From NCBI RefSeq assembly GCF_002803085.1, contig NZ_NNBJ01000002.1, positions 124,001 through 188,000 on the forward strand: a stretch of DNA of 64,000 nucleotides, given 5' to 3'. Each line of letters begins with the position of its first letter. The first letter of the stretch is position 1. The notes under the pieces are model-generated. The model saw only the letters and a program-made list of their open reading frames with translations, was not told the origin of the DNA and did no database searches. The position numbers and the translations under genes are program-made. Shown piece by piece: positions 33,430 to 42,073 of this stretch. The DNA is from Streptomyces sp. CB01201. Its GTDB lineage: Bacteria; Actinomycetota; Actinomycetes; Streptomycetales; Streptomycetaceae.

Positions 33430-36009
33430 TCACGTCTTTCCGACCGCTTCCAACGGGCTCAGGGCGGCGGCCCGGCGGGCCGGTACGGCGGCCGCGAGCG
33501 CGCCGGTCACCAGCGCCAGGAGCGTCAGGAGCGCCAGCGTCCCCCAGGGCGGCGAGAAGACGTACCGGGTCATCGCACCGCTGGTCAGCGAGCCGACGGC
33601 CCAGGCCCCGAACACCCCGCCGACCAGGCCGAGCAGCGTGCCGAAGGCGGCCACGGTCACCGCCTCGACCCGGATCATCCGCCGGACCCCGGCCCGGTCC
33701 ATGCCGATGGCGCGCAGCACCCCGATCTCCCGGGTGCGCTCCGCGACCGACATGGCCAGGGTGTTCACGATGCCGAGCAGCGAGATCAGCGCGCCGATGG
33801 CGAGCAGCCCGTACATCAGGGTGAGCAGTTCGCCCACGGTCCCGCCGGCCTCGGCGACGAGCGCCTCGCGGTCCTTGACCTGGACGAGCGGGCTGTTGCC
33901 GGTGGCGCTGCGCAGCCGGGCCGCGGTGGCGTCCGACACCGCGCCGTCGGTACGCACCAGGATGCGCTGGACGGTGCCGGGCTTGAAGCTGTGGCGCTGC
34001 ACCTCGCCACGGGCGCCGAGGGCGTCCTGCGCGAGGGGGTTGTCCCGGTAGACGCCGACGACGGTGTAGTCCGCGAAATCCTGGCCGGGGCCGATGTGCG
34101 CCTTGACCGTGGAGCCCGTACGCAGGCCCTGTTCCCGGGCCACGCTCTCGGAGACGGCGATCCGGCCGGTGCCGATCGCGCCGGCGGAGCCGCTGATGAA
34201 GTCGAGCTTCATGACCTCGGGCAGGGCGGCGGGGTCCACGCCGGAGATGCTGCGGACGTTTCCGCCGGTGAACAGCGTGGAATCGGCGACGGCGGCCGCC
34301 GTCCGCACCCCGGGGGTGTCCGCGACGCGCTTCGGGGCGGCCGGGTCCAGGGCGAGCGTGGACGTACGGGCCTCGATCACATAGTCCGCACTCAGCCCGT
34401 CGGCGGCCTGCCGGTCCAGGGCCTGCCCGGTGGAGCTGCCGATCACCGCGAGGCCCGCGACGAGCGCGGTGCTGACCATCAGGACCGAGGCGGTGGCCGC
34501 GGTGCGCCGCGGATCGCGCAGGGCGTTCGCCCGGGCGAGCCGTCCGCTGACCCCGGAGCGCCCGCGGTTCCCGAAGAGTCCGGTCAGCCGTGAGCCGAGG
34601 CGGATCACCGGGCCCGCGAGCAGCGGCGCGAGGGCGATCAGGGCGGCCAGGAGCAGGGCACAGCCGAACATCGCGTTCTGCATGTTGGCGTCCGACGCGT
34701 CCTTCGCCCCCGTCAGCGACACCAGAAGACCGGCCCCGGCGACGAGCAGCACCAGGCCCGTGATGCCGCGCGCCCGGGAGGCGGCGGGCGCGGGCGGCTG
34801 TTCGGCGGAGCGCAGCGCCTCGATCGGCGCGACCTTCGCGGCCCGTCGCGACGGCAACCACGCGGCGAGCACGGTGATCCCCACGCCGACCCCGAGCGCG
34901 GCGAGAACGGGACGCATCCCGATCACCAACGGCCCGGCAGGCAGCGAATCCTGACGAGTAGTCAGGATCGAGGGCAGCACCTCGGCGATCCCGAGCCCGG
35001 CCGCGAACCCCGCCACCGAGGCCGCGAGCCCGACCAGGGCCGCCTCCCACAGCACCGAGCGCACCACCTGGCGGCGGGTCGCGCCGATCGCCCGCAGCAG
35101 GGCGATCTCACGGGTGCGGCGCGAGACCAGCATCGTGAAGGTGTTGACGATGAGGAACGAGCCGATGAACAGCGCGACCCCGGCGAAGATCTTCGGCATC
35201 TTCTGGTAGCCGCGGGTCATCAGGTCGACGTTGGTGGCCTGCTGGGCGGCCTGCGCGGCCCCACTGGTCATCTCGGCCCGGTCGGCCGGGAGCACGGTGG
35301 CGACCTCGGTCGACAGCGTGACCGGGTCGGTGCCGTGGGCGGCGGTCAGGTCGATCGAGGTGAAGTGGCCGGGGGAGGCGAACAGGCGCTGCGCGGTCGC
35401 GGTGTCGAACAGGGCGAGGGTGCCGCCCGCGGTCACCCGCGAGTCCCGCGTGTCGACGAGGCCGACGAGCCGCTTCTTGAGCACCGGCCCGTCGGTGGCG
35501 AGCGTGACGAGGTCCCCCACGGCCAAGTGCCCGGCCGCGGCGGTGCCCCGGTCCACGACCAGCTCGTCCGCGCGGGCCGGGGCGCGCCCGGTGACCAGCG
35601 GATACCGCTGGTCGGTGCCGTCCCCGCCCGGCACATACGCCCCCGCGAGGTTCGCCCACGCCTTGCCGCCCCGCAGCGGGCTCCCGTCGGCGGCGTTGAG
35701 CGTCGCGGACCCGTCGACGGAGGGCCGCACCTCGGCGACTCCGGGCAACGCGGCCAACTTCCGCACCAGAGCGGCGTCGAGCGCGCCGTCCCCGCCGCGG
35801 CCGGCCTCCCCGGGCGGGGGTTCCTTCGGACTGACGGTGAGCGCGATCCCGGCGAAGTTCTTGGACGCGGCGGCGCGGTGCGCGGCGGAGGACGACTCGG
35901 CGAACACGAGCGTGCCGCAGACGAAGGCGACGCCGAGGGTGACGGCGAGCACGGTCATCAACAGGCGGGCCTTGTGCGCGCGTACGTTGCGCAGGGTGGT
36001 CTTGAACAT
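33430..36009 (-). CDS. ABC transporter permease, FtsX/MacB type
   Basis: An 859-residue protein with two FtsX-type permease modules. An N-terminal helix (LLMTVLAVTLGVAFVCGTLV) is followed by a large extracellular MacB-PCD-like domain (about 45-260), three helices with the conserved SRRTREIALLRAIGATRRQV loop, a second set of helices, a second periplasmic-type domain and the terminal FtsX module (ERTREIGVLRAIGMDRAGV). Such permeases act with one ATPase as mechanotransmission or peptide-resistance systems rather than importers. The partner ATPase lies 150 bp upstream. Part of a TCS-ABC module on the same strand. Confidence 0.9.
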   Translation of the reverse strand: MFKTTLRNVRAHKARLLMTVLAVTLGVAFVCGTLVFAESSSAAHRAAASKNFAGIALTVSPKEPPPGEAGRGGDGALDAALVRKLAALPGVAEVRPSVDGSATLNAADGSPLRGGKAWANLAGAYVPGGDGTDQRYPLVTGRAPARADELVVDRGTAAAGHLAVGDLVTLATDGPVLKKRLVGLVDTRDSRVTAGGTLALFDTATAQRLFASPGHFTSIDLTAAHGTDPVTLSTEVATVLPADRAEMTSGAAQAAQQATNVDLMTRGYQKMPKIFAGVALFIGSFLIVNTFTMLVSRRTREIALLRAIGATRRQVVRSVLWEAALVGLAASVAGFAAGLGIAEVLPSILTTRQDSLPAGPLVIGMRPVLAALGVGVGITVLAAWLPSRRAAKVAPIEALRSAEQPPAPAASRARGITGLVLLVAGAGLLVSLTGAKDASDANMQNAMFGCALLLAALIALAPLLAGPVIRLGSRLTGLFGNRGRSGVSGRLARANALRDPRRTAATASVLMVSTALVAGLAVIGSSTGQALDRQAADGLSADYVIEARTSTLALDPAAPKRVADTPGVRTAAAVADSTLFTGGNVRSISGVDPAALPEVMKLDFISGSAGAIGTGRIAVSESVAREQGLRTGSTVKAHIGPGQDFADYTVVGVYRDNPLAQDALGARGEVQRHSFKPGTVQRILVRTDGAVSDATAARLRSATGNSPLVQVKDREALVAEAGGTVGELLTLMYGLLAIGALISLLGIVNTLAMSVAERTREIGVLRAIGMDRAGVRRMIRVEAVTVAAFGTLLGLVGGVFGAWAVGSLTSGAMTRYVFSPPWGTLALLTLLALVTGALAAAVPARRAAALSPLEAVGKT

Positions 36010-36159
36010 GGCGTTCTCAGTTCTGGGGGGGAGGGGGAGGGAGGGCGTGCGGTCGGAGTGCGGGGTCAGGGGGCCGGGGTCCGGGGGCCGAGGTGCGGGG
36101 TCCGGGGTGCCGAGTGCGGGTGCGGGCCGTGGGTGGCTGGTCGCGCAGTTCCCGCGCCC

Positions 36160-36948
36160 CTAAAAGCCTTGATGCCGGGCCCGGGCCTCGAAGCCCCGCA
36201 TCCGATCGAGCACCCCCTCCGCACTGGGCCGCAGCACCTCGTCCACGATCCGCCCGTCGGCGAGAAAAACGACCCGGTCCGCATACGACGCCGCACCCGG
36301 GTCATGCGTCACCATCACCACCGTCTGCCCCAACTCCCGCACGGAGTCCCGCAGAAACCCCAGCACCTCCGCCCCCGCCCGAGAGTCGAGGTTGCCCGTC
36401 GGCTCGTCACCGAAGACGATCGCGGGCCGGGACGCGAGCGCCCGCGCCACGGCCACGCGCTGCTGCTGCCCGCCGGACAGCTGCGCGGGCCGATGGCCGA
36501 GCCGGTCGGCCAGCCCCACCATGGAGATGACCCGGTCGAGCCACTCCTGGTCGGGCTTGCGGCCCGCGATGTCCATGGGCAGCGTGATGTTCTCCAGGGC
36601 GGTCAGCGTCGGCAGCAGATTGAAGGCCTGGAAGATGAAACCGACGCGGTCCCGGCGCAGCTCGGTGAGCCGCCGGTCGTCGAGCGTGCTCAGCTCGGTG
36701 GTGCCGATGCGCACCGACCCGGAACTGGCCGAGTCGAGCCCGGCCGCGCAGTGCATCAGCGTGGACTTGCCGCACCCCGAGGGCCCCATGATCGCGGTGA
36801 ACTCGCCTTCCCGGAACCCGATGCTGACCCGGTCGAGCGCGACGACCCGGGTGTCCCCGCTGCCGTACACCTTGCTGAGGTCGGTGGTGGCCGCCGCGAG
36901 GCCGGGGTCGGGGTAAACGGCTTGCGCGGTAAGGGGGTTGACGGGCAC
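36160..36948 (-). CDS. ABC transporter ATP-binding protein (MacB/LolD type)
   Basis: A 262-residue ATPase: Walker A GPSGCGKST (about 56-64), Q-loop FIFQAFNLLPTL, signature LSGGQQQRVA (about 158-167), Walker B AIVFGDEPTGNLDS (about 177-190) and H-loop VVMVTHDPG. The EPTGNLDS sequence is typical of the LolD/MacB/FtsE subgroup that works with FtsX-type permeases. The stop lies at the end of a dispersed 19-20-base Streptomyces repeat (GCGCAGTTCCCGCGCCCCT at 36143-36161). A direct repeat upstream (37025-37053) could be a response-regulator site. Confidence 0.93.
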   Translation of the reverse strand: MPVNPLTAQAVYPDPGLAAATTDLSKVYGSGDTRVVALDRVSIGFREGEFTAIMGPSGCGKSTLMHCAAGLDSASSGSVRIGTTELSTLDDRRLTELRRDRVGFIFQAFNLLPTLTALENITLPMDIAGRKPDQEWLDRVISMVGLADRLGHRPAQLSGGQQQRVAVARALASRPAIVFGDEPTGNLDSRAGAEVLGFLRDSVRELGQTVVMVTHDPGAASYADRVVFLADGRIVDEVLRPSAEGVLDRMRGFEARARHQGF

Positions 36949-37024
36949 GGGGTGGCTCCACTTCGAGTGCGGGGTCCGGCTGCGGAACAGTGCGAACGGT
37001 CACTTCGAAGGGTGTCCGGCCTAC

Positions 37025-37053
37025 GTATCGGGACCGGGGCACGTATGTATCGG
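37025..37053 (-). promoter_or_regulatory. 22-bp-spaced direct repeat upstream of the ABC operon
   Basis: GTATCGG occurs at 37025 and 37047, exactly 22 bp (about two helical turns) apart, inside the 142-bp gap between the sensor kinase and the ABC ATPase genes. OmpR-type regulators bind direct repeats with such phasing. A weak candidate, based on spacing alone. Confidence 0.3.
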
Positions 37054-37090
37054 CGTACGCGCCACTGTGCGGCGATGGTGCGACAGCCGG

Positions 37091-38371
37091 CTAGGCCGGA
37101 GGTGGCGGGAGCCGGAGCGTGGCGACGGCCCCGCCCTCCGGCCCCGGGGCATTGCACAGGCGCAGCTCGGCGCCGAGGACGCCGGCCTGGCCGAACGCGA
37201 TGGTGAGGCCGAGCCCGTGCCCCGCGCCGCGTTCCCGCGCCCCGGTGTGGAATCGGCGTGGCCCGTCGCGGAGCAGGTCGTCGGGGAAGCCGGGTCCGTG
37301 GTCGCGTACGACGACCGTACGGCCGTCGACGGTGACCTCGACGGGAGCGTCACCGTGCCGGTGGGCGTTGACGACGAGGTTGCCGACGACGCGCTCCAGG
37401 CGCCGGGGGTCGGTCTCGACGGTCCGCCGGGTCCCCACGACCACCACCGCCGTGTCCAGTCCGGTCCGGGCGACGGCCTCGCGGACGACGTCGCCGAGCG
37501 GCACCGGAACCGGCGCGGGGCGCTCGGCCCCGGCGTCGAGCCGGGAGATCTCCAGGAGGTCCTCGACGAGTCCGCGCAGATCGCGCACCCGGCCCCGGAT
37601 CAGATCCTCCGTCTCGCCGTCCGGCAGCAGATCGACGGCGGCGAGCAACCCCCCGACGGGGGTGCGGAGTTCATGGGCGACATCGGCGGTGAACCGGCGC
37701 TCGCCGCGCAGCCGTCGGCCGAGGCTGTCGGCCATGAGGTCGACGGCGACGGCGATGTCGGCCACCTCGTCGCGGCCCGGGGTGGGCCCGGTCCGTGCGT
37801 CGAGGTCTCCGGCGGAGATGCGCACGGCGGTCTCGGAGACCCGCCGCAGCCGACGCCCGACGAGCCCGGCCCCGTACACCGCGAGGGGCACGGCGGCCGC
37901 GACGGAGGCGAGCGAGGCGACGGCCATGGTGACATCGAGCCGGCGCAGGTCGTAGAGCTCGGGGCTCATGTTGACCTCGACGGCGAGGACGGCACTGCCC
38001 GGCCCGTCGACCCGCTGGGCGGCCCAGTAGGTGGGCCCGGCGTTGCCGTCGACGTGCCCGTCGTAGGCGGTGTGCCGGTTGCCGTCGGCGGGGTGGCGCA
38101 GCGGGGCGGGGAGGTCCGGCGGGTCGAGCCGGGCGCCGTCGGCGAGGGTGCCGGTGCGGTGGTAGGTGTCCATGGCCGAGTACACGGCGTTGAAGGCGCG
38201 GGCCTCGGCGCGGTCGCGGATGTCGTGCGCGGTCCACAGGTGGACGAGCACGCCGACGGCCAGCGCGACGAGGCAGGCGGTCGCCGCGGCGAGCGCCGCG
38301 ATCTTCCAGCGCAGGGAGGTGAGGGCGCTGGCGCTTGGGCGCGGGGAGGCAGGGGTGGGGGCGCTGCGCAC
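37091..38371 (-). CDS. sensor histidine kinase
   Basis: A 426-residue membrane kinase. Helix 1 (IAALAAATACLVALAVGVLV, about 22-41), an extracellular sensor of about 110 residues, helix 2, and HAMP (GRRLRRVSETAVRISAGDLD) are followed by the H-box FTADVAHELRTP with the phospho-His, N-box NLVVNAHRHG, and G-boxes DHGPGFP and GHGLGLT. The GTG at 38371 was chosen because it follows the response-regulator stop by 5 bp. A longer in-frame version would overlap that gene. It forms a TCS with the upstream regulator, next to an FtsX-type ABC transporter, so envelope stress or antibiotic sensing is likely. Confidence 0.9.
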   Translation of the reverse strand: MRSAPTPASPRPSASALTSLRWKIAALAAATACLVALAVGVLVHLWTAHDIRDRAEARAFNAVYSAMDTYHRTGTLADGARLDPPDLPAPLRHPADGNRHTAYDGHVDGNAGPTYWAAQRVDGPGSAVLAVEVNMSPELYDLRRLDVTMAVASLASVAAAVPLAVYGAGLVGRRLRRVSETAVRISAGDLDARTGPTPGRDEVADIAVAVDLMADSLGRRLRGERRFTADVAHELRTPVGGLLAAVDLLPDGETEDLIRGRVRDLRGLVEDLLEISRLDAGAERPAPVPVPLGDVVREAVARTGLDTAVVVVGTRRTVETDPRRLERVVGNLVVNAHRHGDAPVEVTVDGRTVVVRDHGPGFPDDLLRDGPRRFHTGARERGAGHGLGLTIAFGQAGVLGAELRLCNAPGPEGGAVATLRLPPPPA

Positions 38372-38376
38372 GGACG

Positions 38377-39105
38377 TCAGCGCCGGAACTTGTAGCCGAA
38401 GCCGCGGACCGTCTCGATCCGGTCCCGCCCCAGCTTCTTGCGCAGCCGCTGCACACACAGGTCGACGACCCGGCTGTCCCCGTCCCACCCGTACTCCCAG
38501 ACCTCCCGCAGCAGGGTGTGCCGTTCGAGCACGACACCGGGGTGCGCCGCGAACTCCAGGAGCAGCTTCAGCTCGGTGGGGGTGAGCGCGACGGGCGCCC
38601 CGGAGATGAACACCTCAAGGCCCGCGGTGTCGATGGACAGCTCCCCGAAGACGAGCAACTCCCCTTCGTCCGGGTCCTGTTGGGGACCGTCCGGCGTCGG
38701 CGGCGCGTACCTGGCCCGTCGCAGCAGGGACCGGATGCGGGCGACCAGTACGAAGGTGTCGACGGGCTTGACGACATAATCGTCGGCCCCCGCCTCAAGC
38801 CCGGCCACGACATCGAGCCCGTCGCCCCGCGCGGACATCATCAGGACCGGTACGTGGCTGCTCTCCCGCACCCGCCGGCACAGCCCGATCCCGTCGAGCC
38901 CCGGCAGCATCACATCGAGGATCAGCAGATCGAAGACCCCGGCCCGGAACGCCTCAAGCCCCGAGAGCCCGTCGGCGGCGGCCTCGACCTCGTACCCGTA
39001 CCGCCCCAGCGCCACGGCGAAGGCCCGCCGCATCAGCTCGTCGTCCTCGACCAGCAGCACACGAACGGGCCGTGCGTCGACCGGGACGGGGCTTGGCGAG
39101 GACAC
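38377..39105 (-). CDS. OmpR-family response regulator
   Basis: A 242-residue regulator. The receiver domain has LLVEDD, the phospho-acceptor Asp in LLILDVMLPG, and Lys in YVVKPVD. The C-terminal winged helix ends with the usual RGFGYKFRR. First gene of the regulator-kinase pair, with the kinase 5 bp downstream. The start shown gives a 16-residue leader before the receiver domain (VRVLLVEDD). Likely controls the adjacent ABC operon. Confidence 0.92.
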   Translation of the reverse strand: MSSPSPVPVDARPVRVLLVEDDELMRRAFAVALGRYGYEVEAAADGLSGLEAFRAGVFDLLILDVMLPGLDGIGLCRRVRESSHVPVLMMSARGDGLDVVAGLEAGADDYVVKPVDTFVLVARIRSLLRRARYAPPTPDGPQQDPDEGELLVFGELSIDTAGLEVFISGAPVALTPTELKLLLEFAAHPGVVLERHTLLREVWEYGWDGDSRVVDLCVQRLRKKLGRDRIETVRGFGYKFRR

Positions 39106-39340
39106 GGCGGCTCCTGTTCGAGAACGAGCCCCACCCGTGCAACTCGGTCATATCTGTACGCAGCGGGCGACTCGGCGGATCGAAAGGAACGATACGACAG
39201 CCCGTGCACCCCGCGACCGCCCTGCGGCCCGGTCGGGGCGATCCGATGGGAATCCGACGGGGAAGCGAGCGGTGCCGGATGCGGGGGCGATACGGGGTGG
39301 ATACAGAGGAGGCGGGACGGCCGATCGGGCCGTGCGCCGC

Positions 39341-39601
39341 TCAGGTCCGGGTGAGCCAGAACAGGCCGCCGAGCAGGGCGTACAGCACGGGCACAGCCGT
39401 GCCGCCCACCCCGGGGGCCTTCTTGCGCAGGGCGAACCAGCCGTGCGCGATCAGGACCGCCGCCACGCCGACGGCGTACAGGATCCAGCCCGGGGCGGTG
39501 CTGTGGCGCACCAGGTGGAACGCGATCCAGGCGGCCAGCACCGGCATGATGACGGCGCCCCAGATGTTGTCGGCGTGCTTCTGGTCCGGTGTCTTGTCCA
39601 T
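39341..39601 (-). CDS. small three-helix membrane protein
   Basis: An 86-residue protein starting MDKTPDQK, with three hydrophobic segments: IWGAVIMPVLAAWIAFHLV, GWILYAVGVAAVLIAHGWF and GTAVPVLYALLGGLFWL. ATG at 39601 has AAGGA seven bases upstream; a TTG two codons earlier is possible. No recognised family. It is followed by another membrane protein gene on the same strand, 39671-40501, which is transcribed first. Confidence 0.6.
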   Translation of the reverse strand: MDKTPDQKHADNIWGAVIMPVLAAWIAFHLVRHSTAPGWILYAVGVAAVLIAHGWFALRKKAPGVGGTAVPVLYALLGGLFWLTRT

Positions 39602-39670
39602 GGTCAATTCCTTGATGCCGGGGATACCGGGCGGTGAACTCGGCTTGCTGGTGGAGGAGTCGGGGCAGGG

Positions 39671-40501
39671 CTAGGACTTCGCAGACTTCGCCGACTGCGC
39701 GGACCTCGCCGACCTCGCCGGCTTCGCCGGAGGCGCCTGCGCCCGTCGCTGCCGGCGCACGAGGTAGGCCATCACCGCGCACACCCCGGCCGGCAGGGTC
39801 ACGAGCACGGACCACCAGGGGGCGCCGAGCCAGACCGACGCGAGCCCGACGACCACTCCGACACCGGCGTTGGCGCAGACCAGCCACCTGCCGTACGGCT
39901 CCCACACGAAGGGCGCGCAGGCGGCCGGCCGGACCAGGCGGATCGCGCCGAACACCAACGACTGGGCCGCGAGCAGTGCGGCGACGACGCCCGCGGCGAT
40001 GTTCGCCTGGAGCTCGTCGCGGGGCGCGGCGGAGGTGTTCTGGCGGACGCCGTCCTTGCTGAGGACGACGATGGCACGGCGCCAGCCGGTGGCGGTGACC
40101 TCGTCGCCCCGGTGCAGTTCGTCGAAGAGCGGCCCGGAGTCGCCGAACCGCGCGGACCCCTGCCAGGACCCGCCGTCCCGGTCCTTGAGGGACACCTTGT
40201 AGGACTTGGTCCTCCCGCTGGGTACGGCCTCGGTCTTCGTGACGGTGAAGTGCCAGGTGACGAGGCAGTCCTTCGCGGCCACCTCCGCCGCCGTCGCCCC
40301 CGCGGCGCACGGCTCGGCCGCGCGGTAGTCCTCGTACTGCGTCTGTTCGCCCGGCGCCCACACCGTGAACATCAGACAGCTCAGCACCGCCCACACCCCG
40401 GCCAGGACGACCAGCCCCACGCCCGTGAGCCGAATCCGTCCCAGCGCCTTCGGGTCGGAATCCCGCCCCCGGCCTGCTGTGGCCCATGCCCGCTCCGCCA
40501 T
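39671..40501 (-). CDS. membrane protein of unknown function
   Basis: A 276-residue protein. One helix lies near the N-terminus (VGLVVLAGVWAVLSCLMFTV), then an external domain of about 110 residues with two Cys (EPCAAG, KDCLVT) and SYKVSLKDRDGGSW, then three or four helices. The C-terminus is a Ser/Ala/Arg/Lys repeat (ARSARSAQSAKSAKS). ATG at 40501 follows GGAGGAGG; an upstream in-frame ATG at 40558 lacks a site. Resembles uncharacterised actinobacterial envelope proteins. Confidence 0.65.
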   Translation of the reverse strand: MAERAWATAGRGRDSDPKALGRIRLTGVGLVVLAGVWAVLSCLMFTVWAPGEQTQYEDYRAAEPCAAGATAAEVAAKDCLVTWHFTVTKTEAVPSGRTKSYKVSLKDRDGGSWQGSARFGDSGPLFDELHRGDEVTATGWRRAIVVLSKDGVRQNTSAAPRDELQANIAAGVVAALLAAQSLVFGAIRLVRPAACAPFVWEPYGRWLVCANAGVGVVVGLASVWLGAPWWSVLVTLPAGVCAVMAYLVRRQRRAQAPPAKPARSARSAQSAKSAKS

Positions 40502-40592
40502 CGCGGCCCCTCCTCCTGGTTCTCTCCCCCGGACAGACACAACAGGCGGACCACTCACCGGTGACCGGTAAGTGATCCACCCGCGTCGCGGC

Positions 40593-40642
40593 TGCCGAGG
40601 TGGCGGGAGGTGAGCCCACGACCCCCTTCGTCCCGAACCGAG
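40593..40642 (-). pseudogene. degenerate tRNA-Pro 3'-half-like segment (possible att remnant)
   Basis: This segment aligns with the 3' half of the intact tRNA-Pro(CGG) at 50583-50656, in the same orientation. GGTGGCGGGA, CCCACGACC and CTTCGTCCCGAAC are shared, with a few substitutions and two one-base insertions. The copy has lost T-loop residues needed for a working tRNA and has no 5' half. Such segments arise when an element integrates at a tRNA 3' end, leaving a direct repeat; a decayed duplicate gene is the alternative. Confidence 0.5.
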
Positions 40643-40716
40643 GACGATCAGCCGCTGACCTGCGTTCGTCCGTTCCAGTCTAGGTCAGAGCGTCGATTTG
40701 TCTCGGTCTGCCGGCC

Positions 40717-41280
40717 TCAGAGGTGCATCATCGACATCACCTCGCCACTGCGCACCCCGGTCGACACCGAGGGGATCTGCTGGCCGGGCCGGATCCACCC
40801 GGCGCGCTCGGCGGCCGCGACGGCGGCCTTCTCCGCCTCGTCCGCCTCGGAGTTCAGCTCGCCGTCCGCGCCCAGGCGCCCGGCTCCCGCCGCTGCGGAC
40901 GCGGCAAGCGAGGCCTTGAGCGCGGCCTCGCAGGCCGCGACGGACGGTTCGGCGTCGTCGTCGATGAGCCGGCCCATCCGGGAGGCCTGTGCGGCGGAAG
41001 CGGCCGCGTTCCTGGCGCAGCGGGAGTCCGCGGCCGGATCGGGAGCGCTCTCGGAGATCACGGCCAGCGCCTGGGCCGCGACGCGGGCGGCGTGTTGGGA
41101 CTTCCAGACGGCTTCCGCGCGGTCCGCGGACCCTGCGGTTTCCGCTGCTGGGCCGCGACGGTGTTCGACGTAGTGGCTGAGGGCGGCCGCACGTGCCGCG
41201 GCGCTCTCGGCCCGCGCGGCGTGGCTCCGCCTGAGGGCCGCCGCCCCGGGCGGCTGCTCTTCCTGGTCGCGTTCGCTCAT
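40717..41280 (-). CDS. Ala-rich hypothetical protein
   Basis: A 187-residue soluble protein, about one third Ala, with predicted long helices (ARAAALSHYVEHRR, AEAVWKSQHAARVAAQALAV). No signal peptide, membrane segment or catalytic motif. Start at ATG 41280 (MSERDQEEQ) with GGGAGA upstream; a longer frame to 41385 has no ribosome-binding site. Function unknown. It lies just inside the degenerate tRNA-like segment. Confidence 0.55.
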   Translation of the reverse strand: MSERDQEEQPPGAAALRRSHAARAESAAARAAALSHYVEHRRGPAAETAGSADRAEAVWKSQHAARVAAQALAVISESAPDPAADSRCARNAAASAAQASRMGRLIDDDAEPSVAACEAALKASLAASAAAGAGRLGADGELNSEADEAEKAAVAAAERAGWIRPGQQIPSVSTGVRSGEVMSMMHL

Positions 41281-41435
41281 CGGCTTCTCCCTGTCTGCCG
41301 GCACGACGGTTCGCGCCCTGCGCGGGCCGTCCTCCACGGCGCTGTCCCGAGCCGTGGAGGACAGATGTGCGGGGCAGGGTGGCATGTAACGGCGTAACAG
41401 ACCAGCCCGCCGACTACCGGTCGACTACCGGCCGG

Positions 41436-41885
41436 CTACGGGAAGAGCCCCAACACGCTGTCCAACGACCATACTTGCCACCCCATACCGAGCAGCGCCA
41501 CCAGGGAGATCAGGGCCATCATCAGGTTCTGCCCCTGCTCGGCCACGTCGTGGATCATCAGCACGAGGTAGACGAGGCTGAGGACGAGTCCGCAGATCAA
41601 GGCGATCGGCGTCAGGAAACCCGCGATCAGGCCGAGGCCCAGCGCCAGCTCGGCGTAGGCGACGACGTACGCCATGGCGACCGGCCTCGGGCGCACCACG
41701 AGGTCGAAGCCCGAGCGCACGACGGTCCAGCGGTGCTTCTCGGCGATGCCGGCGGCCCATCGGATGCCGCCGCCGGCGAACCAGTCCTTCTTGTCCTTGT
41801 GGCGCCAGCTCTCCAGCCACCAGAGCCCGAGCCCGATCCGGAGCACGGCGAACCACTCGGCTCCGCTGAGCCACAACGTCTGCAT
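41436..41885 (-). CDS. DoxX-family membrane protein
   Basis: A 149-residue four-helix membrane protein. The first helix contains AEWFAVLRIGLGLWWLESW, as in DoxX/DoxD proteins, with later helices AYAELALGLGLIAGFLTPIA and CGLVLSLVYLVLMI. Family members act in quinone-linked or redox-stress functions, but the role here is unknown. GAAGGGG precedes the ATG. It is divergent from an amidohydrolase gene, and the 188-bp region between holds two matching palindromes, so the two genes are probably co-regulated. Confidence 0.82.
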   Translation of the reverse strand: MQTLWLSGAEWFAVLRIGLGLWWLESWRHKDKKDWFAGGGIRWAAGIAEKHRWTVVRSGFDLVVRPRPVAMAYVVAYAELALGLGLIAGFLTPIALICGLVLSLVYLVLMIHDVAEQGQNLMMALISLVALLGMGWQVWSLDSVLGLFP

Positions 41886-41908
41886 GCAGCGCCCCTTCGA
41901 CCGAGCAG

Positions 41909-41927
41909 AACTGACGGTACGTCAGTT
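41909..41927. promoter_or_regulatory. palindromic operator 1 between doxX-like and amidohydrolase genes
   Basis: AACTGACG-gta-CGTCAGTT is a perfect inverted repeat with 8-bp arms, 24 bp upstream of the DoxX gene. It shares the 15-base core CTGAYGGWWCGTCAG with a second site at 42010-42024. The form is typical of TetR-family operators. No TetR gene is nearby. Confidence 0.65.
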
Positions 41928-42006
41928 GAGCGCAGAGCCCGCCGGTCGCGCAAGAGGGTGGATGTGGAGGAACGCTTGCCGTCGCCAACGGGAGCCCATA
42001 CGCTCA

Positions 42007-42027
42007 AATCTGATGGATCGTCAGATT
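42007..42027. promoter_or_regulatory. palindromic operator 2 between doxX-like and amidohydrolase genes
   Basis: AATCTGA and TCAGATT arms enclose tggatcg. The inner 15 bases (CTGATGGATCGTCAG) match site 1 at 12 or 13 positions. It lies 47 bp before the amidohydrolase start, so one regulator probably controls both directions. Confidence 0.6.
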
Positions 42028-42073
42028 CGATGGTTCGGTAGCCGGAGGGTCCGGCAGGCAGTAGGGGGTAGGC

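Noticed and set aside
32068..37206. Long plus-strand frames opposite MocR, the permease and the ATPase
   Set aside because: Composition is that of antisense shadows; the minus-strand genes have full catalytic and structural motifs.
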